Source of the DNA: Alcaligenes faecalis
GTDB lineage: Bacteria; Pseudomonadota; Gammaproteobacteria; Burkholderiales; Burkholderiaceae_B
Assembly: GCF_041521385.1 (NCBI RefSeq)
Contig: NZ_CP168006.1
Coordinates: 3,977,648-4,041,647, forward strand
Direction of reading: 5' to 3'
DNA: 64,000 nucleotides
The notes beneath the pieces were generated by a model. The model searched no databases, was not told where the DNA came from, and saw nothing but the letters and a program-made list of their open reading frames with translations. Each line of letters begins with the position of its first letter. Positions within the stretch are counted from its first letter, which is position 1. Positions 34,280-44,266 of this stretch are shown here, in pieces. The position numbers were made by a program, and so were the translations under genes.

Positions 34280-35398
34280 ATGCTACGAATCCTGCATACA
34301 GCCGATTGGCAGATAGGTCGCCAGTACTCACGTTTCGAGCTGGAGGACGCGGCCGCCCTGGCTGAGGCGCGTTTCAAGGCTATCGAGAAGCTGGCCGCGC
34401 TGGCTACAGAACATCGCGCCGATCTGATTGTTGTAGCAGGCGACGTCTTTGACTCGCAAACCCTGAGCGAGCGCAATCTGCGCCGCAGTTTCAATGCCAT
34501 GGCCGGTTTCACCGGCCCCTGGCTGCTCCTGCCTGGCAACCATGACGCGGCCTTGAGCGAAAGCGTCTGGACACGTGCGCGCCGCTTGAACTGCATCCCG
34601 GACTATGTGCATATTCTTGACAAACCAGAACCATTTTTGCTGGACAGTCTGAAGGTAGCTGTATTGCCAGCACCGTTGACACAGCGCCAGACGTATCAAG
34701 ACTTGAGCGACTGGTTCGATCAGGCCGAAAGCCCGGCGGGTTACTGGCGCCTGGGCTTGGCACACGGCAGCATCAGCGGGGTGCTGGAGCATCTGGACAG
34801 CCATAACCAGATTGATCAAAACCGCGTCCAACGCGCCAGTCTGGACTATCTGGCGCTGGGCGACTGGCACGGCACTGTCAAAATCAACGATCGCTGTTAC
34901 TACAGCGGAACACCTGAGCCAGACCGCTTTCGGGATAACGATTCTGGACAGGCGTTACTGGTCGACATCAGTGAGCCAGGCGCTACGCCCGTCGTTCAAG
35001 TCTTGCCAACTGCACAGCACCCTTGGCGCAGCATCCAGCACCATGTGAATGACGACACGGATCTGGACCTACTGGAGCGGGAACTGAATGCCTTGGCCGA
35101 TCAAAGTGTGGTGGAGCTGGAACTGTCTGGCCAACTGAGCCTGAGCGGTTTTGAGCGTCTGGAGCACATTCTGGGGCAGGCCCAAGCCCGTTGCCGCGCC
35201 TGGGATTGTCAGCGCGATGCCTTGCGCCTTGCTCCTTCCGAGGAAGATCTTAATGCCTTGCAAGCCGATGGCTATCTGCAGGCCGCATTGCAACAATTGC
35301 AAGAGCTGCGCCACGGTAGCCAACAGCAGGCGGCTGAAGATGCCTTGCTGATTCTGGCCGGTTTGCTACGCGACAAGGAAGATGGTCATGCACATTAA
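34280..35398 (+). CDS. SbcD/YhaO-like metallophosphoesterase (DNA repair exonuclease subunit)
   Basis: The 372-residue protein carries the metallophosphoesterase motifs of Mre11/SbcD nucleases in order: HTADWQIG, GDVFDS, LLPGNHD, and the later LAHGS and ALGDWHG. It is the nuclease partner of the following ATPase and acts on broken or hairpin DNA ends. The start at 34280 (MLRILHTADW) has an AAGGG site; earlier residues in the open frame are not family-like. It overlaps the ATPase gene by 11 bases. Length and partner resemble the B. subtilis YhaO/YhaN pair as much as E. coli SbcD/SbcC. Confidence 0.87.
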   Translation: MLRILHTADWQIGRQYSRFELEDAAALAEARFKAIEKLAALATEHRADLIVVAGDVFDSQTLSERNLRRSFNAMAGFTGPWLLLPGNHDAALSESVWTRARRLNCIPDYVHILDKPEPFLLDSLKVAVLPAPLTQRQTYQDLSDWFDQAESPAGYWRLGLAHGSISGVLEHLDSHNQIDQNRVQRASLDYLALGDWHGTVKINDRCYYSGTPEPDRFRDNDSGQALLVDISEPGATPVVQVLPTAQHPWRSIQHHVNDDTDLDLLERELNALADQSVVELELSGQLSLSGFERLEHILGQAQARCRAWDCQRDALRLAPSEEDLNALQADGYLQAALQQLQELRHGSQQQAAEDALLILAGLLRDKEDGHAH

Positions 35399-38009
35399 GT
35401 CCCTACGTGTAGAGCAATTCAAGCGTTTTCGCCAGCCCGTATCACTGGACAAGCTGGAGCCGGGCCTGAACATCATCAGTGCCCCGAATGAGGCTGGAAA
35501 AAGTACCTTGGCCGAAGCCTTGCGCACGGTTTTTTTCGAGCGTTATGGCACGGGCAGCCTGACGAAAATCCTGCCTTGGGGCGATTCCTCGGCTGCACCA
35601 GAAATCGAACTGGATTTCAGTCTGAATGGCCAGGATATGCGCCTGAACAAGCGTTTCTTGAAACGCAAACGCTGTGATCTGTATATAGGCAATCAACACC
35701 TGGACAATGACGAGGCAGAGCAATACTTGGCCCAGCAAATGGGCTTTGAGTACGCCTCCAAAGGCAGCAGTCAGGCCCGTAACTGGGGCGTGCCGGGCCT
35801 GTTATGGATAGAGCAAGGACAGGGCCAGGACTTGCGCAGCTCGGTTGAACATGCCAGCGGCACCCTGCAACAAGCTTTGGGTAGTGAAATTGCTGATCTG
35901 ACCAGCGCAGACGGGGATTATCTGATCGAACAGGCCCAGCAACAGTTGGATCAATATGTGACCCAGGCTCACGGACAGCCACGCGGCGTCTGGCTGGCAG
36001 CGCAGAAAGAAGCCAAGGAGCTGGAAGAGCAGTTACAGAGCCAGCAATCTGCCTTGCAGCAGTACCGGCAATGGGTGGATGACCTGGCGCAGGCTCGCAC
36101 GCAAATTGCCCACGCCGAAGCTAACCGTCCTTGGGAACAGTTGCGCGAGCAAGCCAAACAAGTGCAGGTTCAGTTGCTGCAAGCCCGCCAATTGCAAGAA
36201 CGTGCCAAGGAAGTACAACAGGCACTGACCATGCTGGCAGAGCGTGAAAAGCTCTATCAGCAAGCGGGGGAACGCGACCAGGAATGGGCCAGCCAACGCA
36301 GCCTGCGTGCCGAGCAAGTGAAATCCTTAGGCGCCAAGCTGGCGCAAGAGCAGGGCACACTCAATAGCCTGAGCCAGCGCCTGGAGCAGGCCCGTAGCTA
36401 TAAAGATGCCAGCCGGCAGGAGCAGGAACGCGCCCGTACCTGGCAACAATGGTTTCAGGATCAAGCCAGTTTTGAAGGCGTCCAGCAGCAATTGCAGCAG
36501 GTGCAAGGACAGTTGGAAGAATTGTGCAAGCTGGAAACCCAGTTGGCACAATGCGGTGCCGCCTTGGTGAAGTTAAAAATCAGCGACGAGGCACTGGATC
36601 AATTGCGCCAGCAGCACCAACTGATTCAACGCTTGCAGCACCAGTTGGAGGCCATTTCCACCGAACTACAAATCGAATTGCAAGATGGGGCTAGCCTGTT
36701 GTTGGATGCCGAGCCCATTCAAGGCCAGCACCGCGCCCATCTTAGCGTCAGCACCCTGATTGAGCTGCCAGGAATGGGCCGGCTACGTATCATTCCCGGT
36801 GGCCGCGATCTGGGCAAAGTGCAACAGCAACTGGCACAAACCCAGCAGGATTACGCACAGGCGCTTGGCAAACTGGGTGGAAAAAGCCTGGAAGAACTGG
36901 AGCGCCGCCGCGAACACTATCGGGAACAAGAGCAGCAAGACCGACTGTTGCGCAGTTCCATGAAAGCACTGGCCCCACAGGGGAAAGCGCATTTGCAAGG
37001 TCTGGTTCAGGCAAGCCAACAGCGCGTAGCCCCGCAACGTCCACAAGGTCAGGTCATCGCGGCCTCGGAGCTGGGCCGTATCGCCCAAGACGCGACGATG
37101 GCCGAACAGCAATACCGTGCGCTGGAAAGCGACTGGCACGACGCCCGCGAAGCCGTCGCCCGCACTCAAGCCCGTCTGGAGCAGGCTCAGGCTGAAGCCG
37201 ATAGCTTGGAACAGCAATGGGCTGATCCGCAACGCCAGCAAGCGCAGCAGGAGCGCGAGCAGCAATGGGGACAACTGCGCCTGCAACGCGAGCAGCAACT
37301 GGCCGATCAAAGGGCTTTGGAAACCGAGCTGGCCACCTTGCCCGTGTCGGTTCTGGAGCAGGACCTGCAACGTCTGGAGCGCAGCGCCCAGCAGCAGGAG
37401 CAAAGCTATCACGAGGCCCGTCTGGTCGCCCAACTGGTGCAAACCAAGCTGGAAACCCACGGTGCGCAAGGCCTGGAAGAACACATTGACCAGACCTCGT
37501 TGCGTTTGCAGGATTGCCAGCGTCGTTGCACCACTTACGAGCGCCGTGTCGCCGCCCTGCGCCTGTTGCTGTCTGTCCTGCGAGAGCAGCGCAATGCCTT
37601 GACTCAGCAATTGCACGAGCCTTTGCAAAAACACATCAATCACTATCTGCGCCTGCTTCTGGGCAAAGCGCGGGTGGAGCTTGACGACCATCTGGCTCCA
37701 CGCTGGTTGCAACGCGATAGCGGCCAAGGCCTGGCTGACGATATTGATGGTTTGAGCTTTGGCGCACGCGAACAAATTGGCCTGATTGCCCGTCTGGCCT
37801 ATGCGGATTTGTTGCAACAGGCTGGACGTCCTACCTTGCTGATTCTGGATGACGTGCTGGTCCACAGTGACAACGATCGCCTGGGGGCCATGAAGCGCAT
37901 TATTCACGATGCCGCCCAGCGCCATCAAATCTTGCTTTTTACCTGTCAGGCCGACAAGTGGATGGACATGGGTGTGGCGCTACGGCCCGTGCCGCAAGGC
38001 GTACAATAA
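35388..38009 (+). CDS. SbcC/YhaN-like coiled-coil ATPase
   Basis: The 873-residue SMC/Rad50-type ATPase has Walker [10 protein letters not shown] (residues 32-40), two long Gln-rich coiled-coil arms, and C-terminal signature [11 protein letters not shown] with Walker [10 protein letters not shown]. The zinc-hook CxxC expected at the apex of Rad50/SbcC is absent. A short non-coil insert at about residues 425-470 ([23 protein letters not shown]) occupies the apex instead, as in YhaN-type proteins. I chose the ATG at 35388 because AAGGA lies eight bases upstream; 35382 is too close to that site. It is translationally coupled to the upstream nuclease and shorter than E. coli SbcC. Confidence 0.87.
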   Translation: MHIKSLRVEQFKRFRQPVSLDKLEPGLNIISAPNEAGKSTLAEALRTVFFERYGTGSLTKILPWGDSSAAPEIELDFSLNGQDMRLNKRFLKRKRCDLYIGNQHLDNDEAEQYLAQQMGFEYASKGSSQARNWGVPGLLWIEQGQGQDLRSSVEHASGTLQQALGSEIADLTSADGDYLIEQAQQQLDQYVTQAHGQPRGVWLAAQKEAKELEEQLQSQQSALQQYRQWVDDLAQARTQIAHAEANRPWEQLREQAKQVQVQLLQARQLQERAKEVQQALTMLAEREKLYQQAGERDQEWASQRSLRAEQVKSLGAKLAQEQGTLNSLSQRLEQARSYKDASRQEQERARTWQQWFQDQASFEGVQQQLQQVQGQLEELCKLETQLAQCGAALVKLKISDEALDQLRQQHQLIQRLQHQLEAISTELQIELQDGASLLLDAEPIQGQHRAHLSVSTLIELPGMGRLRIIPGGRDLGKVQQQLAQTQQDYAQALGKLGGKSLEELERRREHYREQEQQDRLLRSSMKALAPQGKAHLQGLVQASQQRVAPQRPQGQVIAASELGRIAQDATMAEQQYRALESDWHDAREAVARTQARLEQAQAEADSLEQQWADPQRQQAQQEREQQWGQLRLQREQQLADQRALETELATLPVSVLEQDLQRLERSAQQQEQSYHEARLVAQLVQTKLETHGAQGLEEHIDQTSLRLQDCQRRCTTYERRVAALRLLLSVLREQRNALTQQLHEPLQKHINHYLRLLLGKARVELDDHLAPRWLQRDSGQGLADDIDGLSFGAREQIGLIARLAYADLLQQAGRPTLLILDDVLVHSDNDRLGAMKRIIHDAAQRHQILLFTCQADKWMDMGVALRPVPQGVQ

Positions 38010-38038
38010 GCGTTTTGAATTTTGTCCGGAGCCTAGCC

Positions 38039-38776
38039 TTGTCTGAAAACGCTACGATTGCACGCCCTTCGGGTCGATCTGCTGCACAATGCCGTCCTAT
38101 CGAGTTGGTAACGGGTTTTACCCGTCACGCCGAAGGCTCGGTACTGATCCGTCTGGGGGAAACCCATGTTCTGTGCAATGCCAGCGTGCTCGATAAAGTC
38201 CCTCCCTTTCTGAAAGGCAAGGAGCAGGGCTGGGTAACGGCGGAATACGGCATGCTGCCTCGCTCCACGCACACCCGCTCGGACCGTGAAGCGGCCCGTG
38301 GCAAGCAAAATGGCCGCACCCAGGAAATCCAGCGTCTGATCGGCCGCAGCCTGCGCGCCGTCTTCGATCTGAAAGCCCTGGGCGAGCGCACCATTCACAT
38401 TGACTGCGACGTTCTGCAAGCCGACGGCGGCACCCGCTGCGCCAGCATTACCGGCGCCTGGGTCGCCGCCAGTCTGGCCGTACGCAGCCTGCAGGAGCAG
38501 GGCAAACTGCAAGCCTCGCCCATTCTGGATCAACTGGCGGCCGTTTCGGTCGGTGTGTTTGAATCCAACCCTGTGCTGGATCTGGATTATCTGGAAGACT
38601 CCGCTTGCGGCGTGGACATGAATATCGTCATGACAGGCAGCGGCAATCTGGTGGAAGTGCAGGGCACCGCCGAAGGCCAGACCTTTGCGCGCCCCACCTT
38701 GAACCGCTTGCTGGATCTGGCCGAGCAGGGCATTGCCGAGCTGATGCAAGCCCAGAAACAGGCCTTGCAGGGCTGA
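38039..38776 (+). CDS. rph: Ribonuclease PH
   Basis: RNase PH is a phosphate-dependent 3'-5' exonuclease that trims tRNA 3' ends. The 245-residue protein has [19 protein letters not shown] near the N-terminus, [17 protein letters not shown], and [20 protein letters not shown]. The start appears to be TTG at 38039, preceded by GGAG at a seven-base spacing; no ATG lies close and the longer frame from 37958 runs through the end of the ATPase gene. It starts the rph-rdgB-hemW cluster. Confidence 0.93.
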   Translation: MSENATIARPSGRSAAQCRPIELVTGFTRHAEGSVLIRLGETHVLCNASVLDKVPPFLKGKEQGWVTAEYGMLPRSTHTRSDREAARGKQNGRTQEIQRLIGRSLRAVFDLKALGERTIHIDCDVLQADGGTRCASITGAWVAASLAVRSLQEQGKLQASPILDQLAAVSVGVFESNPVLDLDYLEDSACGVDMNIVMTGSGNLVEVQGTAEGQTFARPTLNRLLDLAEQGIAELMQAQKQALQG

Positions 38777-38930
38777 TCACGATGAAACGGGTCTGTCCTG
38801 CTTCCTGCGCGACACCGCCAGGCGACGGGGCACACTGCTATTGGAACGCCGTCCCCTGCAGCACACACTGCCTGGCACGGCGCCTTGCCATTTTTTACTG
38901 AACAAGGCGCTTTGCCGCCTGCTGCGACTT

Positions 38931-39542
38931 ATGAACACTGAATCCAAGCGTGTTGTCCTGGCCTCCAACAATGCCGGCAAGCTCAAGGAATTTTCCGCCA
39001 TCCTGGCCCAGGCCGGTATCAGCATGGTTCCCCAAGGCCAATTGAACATCCCCGAGGCCGAGGAACCCTTTGCCACTTTTATCGAGAATGCGCTGGCCAA
39101 GGCCCGTCATGCCAGCCAGTTAAGCGGCTTGCCCGCCCTGGCCGATGACTCCGGCCTCTGTGTGCGCGCCCTGGACGAGGCCCCCGGTGTGTACTCCGCG
39201 CGCTTTGCCGCCCGCGAACTGGGCGGTGAAAAGTCCGACTCTGCCAATAACGCCTTACTGGTCCAGCGTCTGCAAGGACAAAGCGACCGCCGCGCCTGTT
39301 ATGTGGCCGTTCTGGTGTATGTGCGCCATGCCCAGGATCCACGGCCCATTGTGATTGAAGGCGTCTGGAAAGGGGAAATTCAGGATCAACCCGCTGGCGA
39401 GCACGGCTTTGGCTACGACCCCCACTTTTATCTGCCCGAGTTCAAGCAAACCGCGGCGCAGCTCTCGCCGGAAGTGAAGAACCAATACAGCCACCGGGCA
39501 CAAGCCATGCAAGCCTTGTTGACCCGCCTGGCCGCCGAGTAA
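38931..39542 (+). CDS. rdgB: XTP/dITP diphosphatase RdgB (HAM1 family)
   Basis: RdgB removes non-canonical purine nucleoside triphosphates (dITP, XTP) from the pool. The 203-residue protein begins VVLASNNAGKLKEF, then has ADDSGLCVRALDEAPGVYSA and GEHGFGYDPHFYLPE, the nucleotide-binding signatures. The start at 38931 gives the family N-terminus; the frame extends to 38841 without support. It lies between rph and hemW, four bases before the latter. Confidence 0.93.
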   Translation: MNTESKRVVLASNNAGKLKEFSAILAQAGISMVPQGQLNIPEAEEPFATFIENALAKARHASQLSGLPALADDSGLCVRALDEAPGVYSARFAARELGGEKSDSANNALLVQRLQGQSDRRACYVAVLVYVRHAQDPRPIVIEGVWKGEIQDQPAGEHGFGYDPHFYLPEFKQTAAQLSPEVKNQYSHRAQAMQALLTRLAAE

Positions 39543-39546
39543 AACC

Positions 39547-40761
39547 ATGACTGCTTTCTCACCCGAGGTGCGCATTCGGCCTGGCTCCGGACCGGCAACG
39601 CTGCTGCCCAGCCTGCCGCCCTTGTCCGTCTACGTGCACGTGCCCTGGTGCGTACGCAAATGCCCGTACTGTGACTTCAACTCACACGAAGCACCCGCTG
39701 AATTGCCCGAAAACGAGTATCTGGACGCTTTGCAGGCCGATCTGGAACAAACCTTGCCGCTGGTCTGGGGCAGACAGGTAATTTCCGTATTTATCGGTGG
39801 CGGCACGCCCAGCCTGCTGTCGGCACAGACGCTGGACCGCATGCTGGCCTTGCTGCGTTCCCACCTGAACTTGCTGCCCGACGCAGAAATTACGCTGGAA
39901 GCCAATCCTGGAGCCTCGGAAGCCTCGCGCTTCATGGATTTTGCGCAAAGTGGCGTAAACCGGATCTCTTTGGGCATTCAGAGCTTTAACGATGAGGCCC
40001 TGAAAGCGCTGGGCCGCATTCACGACAGCCAGCAAGCACGGCAAGCCATTGAGGCCGCCATGAAAGCCGTAGACCGCGTAAACCTGGACGTCATGTACGC
40101 CTTGCCGGGGCAGACCCCAGCGCAATCCGAGCAGGACATTGTGCAGGCCATGTCGTATGAGACGGAGCACTTGTCGCTCTACCATCTGACGCTGGAACCC
40201 AATACCGTCTTCGCGAAATACCCGCCTGCCTTGCCCGATGACGACGATAGCGCCGCCATGCAGGACCGCTTGATCGAACTGACTGCCAGCCGTGGCTGGA
40301 ACCAGTACGAGATCTCGGCCTACAGCAAGCGCGGTGGCCATAGCCGCCATAACCTGAATTACTGGGAGTTTGGTGACTATATCGGCATAGGCCCAGGCGC
40401 CCACGGCAAACTGTCCTTTCACGACCGCATTATCCGTACCGCCACCACCCGCAGCCCGGCGCAATGGATGCAGAATGCCATCAAGCGCGACGGCAGCCAC
40501 TATGCGCACAACGCCCGCGTCACGCCCAAAGAGCTGCCTTTTGAGTTCATGCTGAATGTGCTGCGTCTGAAAGAGGGCGTACCTGCCCAGTACTTCCAGG
40601 AACGCACGGGCGTACCACTTGCGCAGATCCTTCCCATCATCAAGCTCAATATCGAGAAAGGTTTGCTGGCTGCCGACCCGGTTCGTGTTCACACCACCGA
40701 TTTAGGCTGGCGATTCTTAAATGATTTACAGGAATCATTCCTGCCAGATGAAGGCTCCTGA
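39547..40761 (+). CDS. hemW: Radical SAM heme chaperone HemW
   Basis: HemW, formerly called oxygen-independent coproporphyrinogen oxidase-like, binds heme and delivers it to respiratory proteins. The 404-residue protein has the radical-SAM CxxxCxxC in CVRKCPYC, preceded by YVHVPW as in HemN/HemW, the FIGGGTPSLL motif, and a HemW-type C-terminal domain. HemW differs from HemN in lacking an extra N-terminal segment, as here. It is the last gene of rph-rdgB-hemW. Confidence 0.92.
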   Translation: MTAFSPEVRIRPGSGPATLLPSLPPLSVYVHVPWCVRKCPYCDFNSHEAPAELPENEYLDALQADLEQTLPLVWGRQVISVFIGGGTPSLLSAQTLDRMLALLRSHLNLLPDAEITLEANPGASEASRFMDFAQSGVNRISLGIQSFNDEALKALGRIHDSQQARQAIEAAMKAVDRVNLDVMYALPGQTPAQSEQDIVQAMSYETEHLSLYHLTLEPNTVFAKYPPALPDDDDSAAMQDRLIELTASRGWNQYEISAYSKRGGHSRHNLNYWEFGDYIGIGPGAHGKLSFHDRIIRTATTRSPAQWMQNAIKRDGSHYAHNARVTPKELPFEFMLNVLRLKEGVPAQYFQERTGVPLAQILPIIKLNIEKGLLAADPVRVHTTDLGWRFLNDLQESFLPDEGS

Positions 40762-40790
40762 CATTTAATTGTTTATTTAAGACATTTTTT

Positions 40791-40808
40791 ATTGTGCATC
40801 TGCACAAT
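40791..40808. promoter_or_regulatory. Perfect inverted repeat overlapping the putative glnA promoter
   Basis: ATTGTGCA-TC-TGCACAAT is a perfect 8-2-8 palindrome. A -35-like TTGTGC (40792-40797) lies within it and TACAAT (40814-40819) is 16 bases further on. It lies about 180 bases before the glnA ATG. The half-sites point the opposite way to the classic NtrC site, so the binding protein is unknown. Confidence 0.5.
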
Positions 40809-40987
40809 TGCTCTACAATTAATTTCTGGTAAGTCCTATGCCATAACGAATTTATCGATGCCGGTCTGTTTGCATCAATTCAGTCCCGATTTTGATAAGC
40901 GTGTTAAAGACCTGCCTTAGTGGGTTACACAATGATCCGCGCCACTCCTCCTCACTTTTTGTTAACGTCATTGACGCTGGAGTAATC

Positions 40988-42400
40988 ATGTCCTCCCCCG
41001 AAGATGTTCTGAAGATCATTGCCGAACGCGAAATCACGTTTGTCGATTTCCGCTTTACTGATACCCTGGGCCGCGAGCACCACTTGACCACCCCCGCACA
41101 CGCGGTGGACGAGGATCGCTTTGAGTCGGGTGTCGCTTTTGACGGTTCTTCCTTGCCTGGCTGGAAAGGAATTGAAGCCTCGGACATGTTGCTCATCCCG
41201 GACGCCAAAACCGCCCGTATGGACCCGTTCCGTGAAGAGCCCACCCTGATTCTGACCTGCGATGTGGTCGAGCCTTCCGATTTGAAAGGTTACGACCGCG
41301 ACCCACGTTCGTTGGCCAAACGTGCTGAAGCCTACCTGCGCTCCAGTGGTTTGGGCGATACCGCGTACTTTGGTCCCGAGCCAGAGTTCTTCGTGTTCGA
41401 CGGTATTACCTGGAACGACGACATGTCAGGCAGCTTCGTGAAGATTCGTTCCGAAGAAGCCCCCTGGTCGCGCGGTCTGGAACTCAATGGCAACAACCTG
41501 GGGCACCGTCCTGGCGTCAAAGGCGGCTACGTTCCTGTGTCGCCCACAGATTCGTTTGCAGACCTGCGCTCCGAAATGTGTTTGCTGCTGGAACAACAGG
41601 GCGTTCCTGTTGAAATCCATCACCACGAAGTGGCAGCCCCCGGCCAGTTGGAAATCGGTACTCGCTTCTCGACCCTGGTCGAACGTGCAGACTGGAACCA
41701 GATCCTGAAATACACCGTCCACAACGTGGCGCATGTGTATGGCAAAACAGCCACTTTCATGCCCAAGCCTGTCGTCGGTGACAACGGCTCTGGCATGCAC
41801 GTACACCAGTCCATCTGGAAAGACGGCCAGAACTTGTTTGCCGGTAACGAATACGCCGGTCTGTCCGAGTTCGCCTTGTTCTACATTGGCGGCATCATCA
41901 AGCACGCCCGTGCCCTGAACGCCATCACCAACCCCTCAACCAACTCCTACAAGCGTCTGGTTCCGCACTTTGAAGCTCCGGTCAAGCTGGCATACTCCGC
42001 CCGTAACCGTTCGGCCTCGATCCGCATTCCTTACGTCAGCAACCCCAAGGCACGTCGTGTGGAGGCCCGCTTCCCCGATCCAATGGCCAACCCTTACCTG
42101 GCTTTCTCGGCCTTGATGATGGCCGGCCTGGACGGTGTGCAAAACAAGATTCACCCCGGTGATGCCGCCGACAAGAACTTGTATGATCTGCCACCCGAAG
42201 AGGATGCAAAAATCCCAACCGTTTGTGTGTCACTGGAACAAGCGATCGAGTCCCTGGACAAAGATCGCGAATTCCTGACTCGTGGCGGTGTGTTCAGCAA
42301 TGAAATGCTGGACGCCTACATCGAGCTGAAACAAGCCGAAATCACTCGTTTGCGCATGGTGCCGCATCCGGTTGAGTTCGACCTGTACTACGGCCTTTAA
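40988..42400 (+). CDS. glnA: Type I glutamine synthetase
   Basis: GlnA makes glutamine from glutamate, ammonia and ATP, the main route of ammonia assimilation. The 470-residue protein has [32 protein letters not shown], the ATP-binding region beginning [16 protein letters not shown], and [11 protein letters not shown]. The tyrosine in NLYDLPPEE is the adenylylation site used by GlnE for inactivation, so this is the regulated GSI-beta form. The ATG at 40988 follows a GGAG site; upstream residues in the open frame are rejected. No glnLG or glnK is adjacent. Confidence 0.96.
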   Translation: MSSPEDVLKIIAEREITFVDFRFTDTLGREHHLTTPAHAVDEDRFESGVAFDGSSLPGWKGIEASDMLLIPDAKTARMDPFREEPTLILTCDVVEPSDLKGYDRDPRSLAKRAEAYLRSSGLGDTAYFGPEPEFFVFDGITWNDDMSGSFVKIRSEEAPWSRGLELNGNNLGHRPGVKGGYVPVSPTDSFADLRSEMCLLLEQQGVPVEIHHHEVAAPGQLEIGTRFSTLVERADWNQILKYTVHNVAHVYGKTATFMPKPVVGDNGSGMHVHQSIWKDGQNLFAGNEYAGLSEFALFYIGGIIKHARALNAITNPSTNSYKRLVPHFEAPVKLAYSARNRSASIRIPYVSNPKARRVEARFPDPMANPYLAFSALMMAGLDGVQNKIHPGDAADKNLYDLPPEEDAKIPTVCVSLEQAIESLDKDREFLTRGGVFSNEMLDAYIELKQAEITRLRMVPHPVEFDLYYGL

Positions 42401-42436
42401 GATGGAAGGCGCTGGCTTTGGCCAGTACGAACAAAA

Positions 42437-42463
42437 GGAGCGGCTTTCGGGCCGCTCTTTTTA
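42437..42463 (+). terminator. Rho-independent terminator of glnA
   Basis: The stem GAGCGGC/GCCGCTC with a 6-base loop is followed by TTTTTAT, 37 bases after the glnA stop. Confidence 0.88.
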
Positions 42464-42586
42464 TAGGCTTACCATACCTCGTTATTCCTCTGTCGCCGCA
42501 AGGACGCTGCCAACTTGTACTTGCAACTCGTACTTAGACAATCAACCATACACAATCTATAAATCACTATCGTCATGGAAGTAGAG

Positions 42587-43048
42587 ATGGACCTGGTTTT
42601 TCAATGGAAACGGCTGGACGATCTGTCCACGCGGGAAATGTACGCAATCATCCAGGCTCGCGAAGCGGTGTTTGTGGTGGAGCAACAGTGCGCCTACCAG
42701 GACGTGGACGGCCTGGATCTGAATTCCTGGCATTTGTCAGTGTTCAACGACAATGAGTTGGCGGCCTATGCCCGCGTCGTCGCGCCCGGTTTGAAATATG
42801 CCGAACCCTCGATTGGCCGTGTCCTGACCTTGGCCAGGTTCCGCAGCCTGAAGATTGGCTATGCGCTGGTGGCTGAGGCCATTCGCTTTACAGAAGCCCT
42901 GTATCCAGGCGCAGGCATACGCATTGGCGCACAGGCGCATTTGCAGAAGTTCTACGGTTCTTTAGGGTTTGAACCTGTGGGCAAGGTTTACGAAGAGGAC
43001 GGCATTCCTCATATTGATATGCTCAAACCGAGTGTCCTTGTTCGATAA
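42587..43048 (+). CDS. elaA: ElaA-family GNAT N-acetyltransferase
   Basis: The 153-residue protein matches the ElaA group of GCN5-related acetyltransferases: an N-terminal AREAVFVVEQQCAYQDVDG segment typical of ElaA, the acetyl-CoA-binding IGRVLTLARFRSLKIGYAL, and the C-terminal FYGSLGFEPVGKVYEEDGIPHIDM. Its substrate is not established. The ATG at 42587 has GGAAG upstream; the ATG at 42575 adds four residues and has no site. It is a single gene between a terminator and the convergent lysR. Confidence 0.88.
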   Translation: MDLVFQWKRLDDLSTREMYAIIQAREAVFVVEQQCAYQDVDGLDLNSWHLSVFNDNELAAYARVVAPGLKYAEPSIGRVLTLARFRSLKIGYALVAEAIRFTEALYPGAGIRIGAQAHLQKFYGSLGFEPVGKVYEEDGIPHIDMLKPSVLVR

Positions 43049-43166
43049 GCCCATTAAATAGCATGGCGATAGCAACGTTTGACTTGCAAGAACAAGTCTC
43101 AAGACATTCGATACCCGGCAACAAGCGACAAGTCATAAGCATCTGGCTTCAAATCTAGTTTGTCCT

Positions 43167-44021
43167 TCATCCAGGCAAAGCGAAAATATCGTCTTGCTCC
43201 TTCAAGTACTCGATCAAGGCACGCGCCGAGTTCGACAAGTGCCGTCGATGCGTATAGGCCAGCACCAGCCGTAAAGGGGCGGGAGGCAAGGGCAGGGGAA
43301 CGGGAACCAAACGCCCTTGGGCAATGTCTGTCTCGCATCCTTGACGCGCCAACAATGCAAAACCCAAGCCTTTGACGGCAGCAGCGCCAGCCAACAAACC
43401 ACTATTGACACGAAAACGGCTGGGAACATTCAGAACTTGAAAGCGACCATCGGGCAAAACGAACTGCCAGGCCAGACCATCCAATGCCGTATCGGTCGTA
43501 ATGCAGGGCAAATACTCCAACTCTTCCAGACTGCCAGGCATGCCGTACTGCTCGATCAAGGCAGGCGCGGCCACAACCTGGCAATCAAAAGAGCAGAGCT
43601 GCTGCACGACCAGACTGCTATCCGGCAAAGCACCCCGGCACATCAACAAAGCCAGATCAAAATCCTGCATCAGCACACCAGGGCCTTCCAGATTGGTCTG
43701 ACAATGCTGCTCCAGATCCGGATGTTGCGCCGCAAAATTCGCCAGAACACCCGCCAATAAAACTGGCCCCACCTCTGATGGAATGCAAATCCGCAAGCGT
43801 CCCGACAAACGGGTACGCTGATCCAGCAAATCCTGCTCAGCCTGCTTTAAGGCTCCCCACCAGGGCTGGACCGTATCAAACAGGCCTTGGCCCACGCTGG
43901 TGAGGCGTAATTGCCGGGAGCTGCGCTCTAGCAAACGCTGCCCAATTTGCCGCTCCCGTTGCGCGACATGGCGGCTGACACTGGAGGTCGGTAAATCCAG
44001 CGCCTGCGCTGCGGCCGTCAC
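43167..44021 (-). CDS. LysR-family regulator, probably truncated at the 5' end
   Basis: The C-terminal effector domain and most of the winged helix (TAAAQALDLPTSSVSRHVAQ, then RLLERSSRQLRLTSVG) are of LysR type. The product starts at a GTG, 44021, in the middle of the first helices, so about 15-20 residues that form helix 1 of the DNA-binding domain are missing. The frame is open upstream only to a TGA at 44073-44075 and contains no ATG, GTG or TTG that would restore a LysR start (upstream residues read SVVARYA). Either an unusual start is used or the gene is damaged. The target genes are unknown. Confidence 0.65.
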   Translation of the reverse strand: MTAAAQALDLPTSSVSRHVAQRERQIGQRLLERSSRQLRLTSVGQGLFDTVQPWWGALKQAEQDLLDQRTRLSGRLRICIPSEVGPVLLAGVLANFAAQHPDLEQHCQTNLEGPGVLMQDFDLALLMCRGALPDSSLVVQQLCSFDCQVVAAPALIEQYGMPGSLEELEYLPCITTDTALDGLAWQFVLPDGRFQVLNVPSRFRVNSGLLAGAAAVKGLGFALLARQGCETDIAQGRLVPVPLPLPPAPLRLVLAYTHRRHLSNSARALIEYLKEQDDIFALPG

Positions 44022-44266
44022 TGCGTATCTTGCTACTACTGACTGCCCTGGTCGCCCTTGCCTTGCCCGTTTTCATGCGATGTACAGCCGTCAAACGCAC
44101 CGCACTTTGCCGTAGGAAGGCGACAGAACAGGGTTCCCCTTCGGAACGCGCACTGCTCAAACGCAACGGTTAGGAACGGGGCGAGTGGGCTGGTCGGTGC
44201 CTGTTCTGTATTCAAAAAGCATTGATATCGACAAGCGCGAGCGGAAATGCGCCTGTGTAGATGGTT

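Noticed and set aside
36783..37928. Long antisense open frame opposite the SbcC-like gene
   Set aside because: Gln/Leu-rich shadow of the coiled-coil codons on the other strand; no ribosome site or domain.
40791..40808. NtrC binding site at glnA
   Set aside because: The half-sites are GTGC...GCAC, the reverse of the NtrC pattern GCAC...GTGC, and no sigma54 -24/-12 promoter with correct spacing was found.
43081..43098. Short inverted repeat GACTTG/CAAGTC after elaA
   Set aside because: Only 6 bp with no T-tract; too weak to call a terminator.
43876..44166. Minus-strand frame with an ATG at 44076 as a possible lysR start after a frameshift
   Set aside because: Its upstream residues (MKTGKARATRAV) do not resemble a LysR N-terminus, so a single frameshift does not restore the gene.
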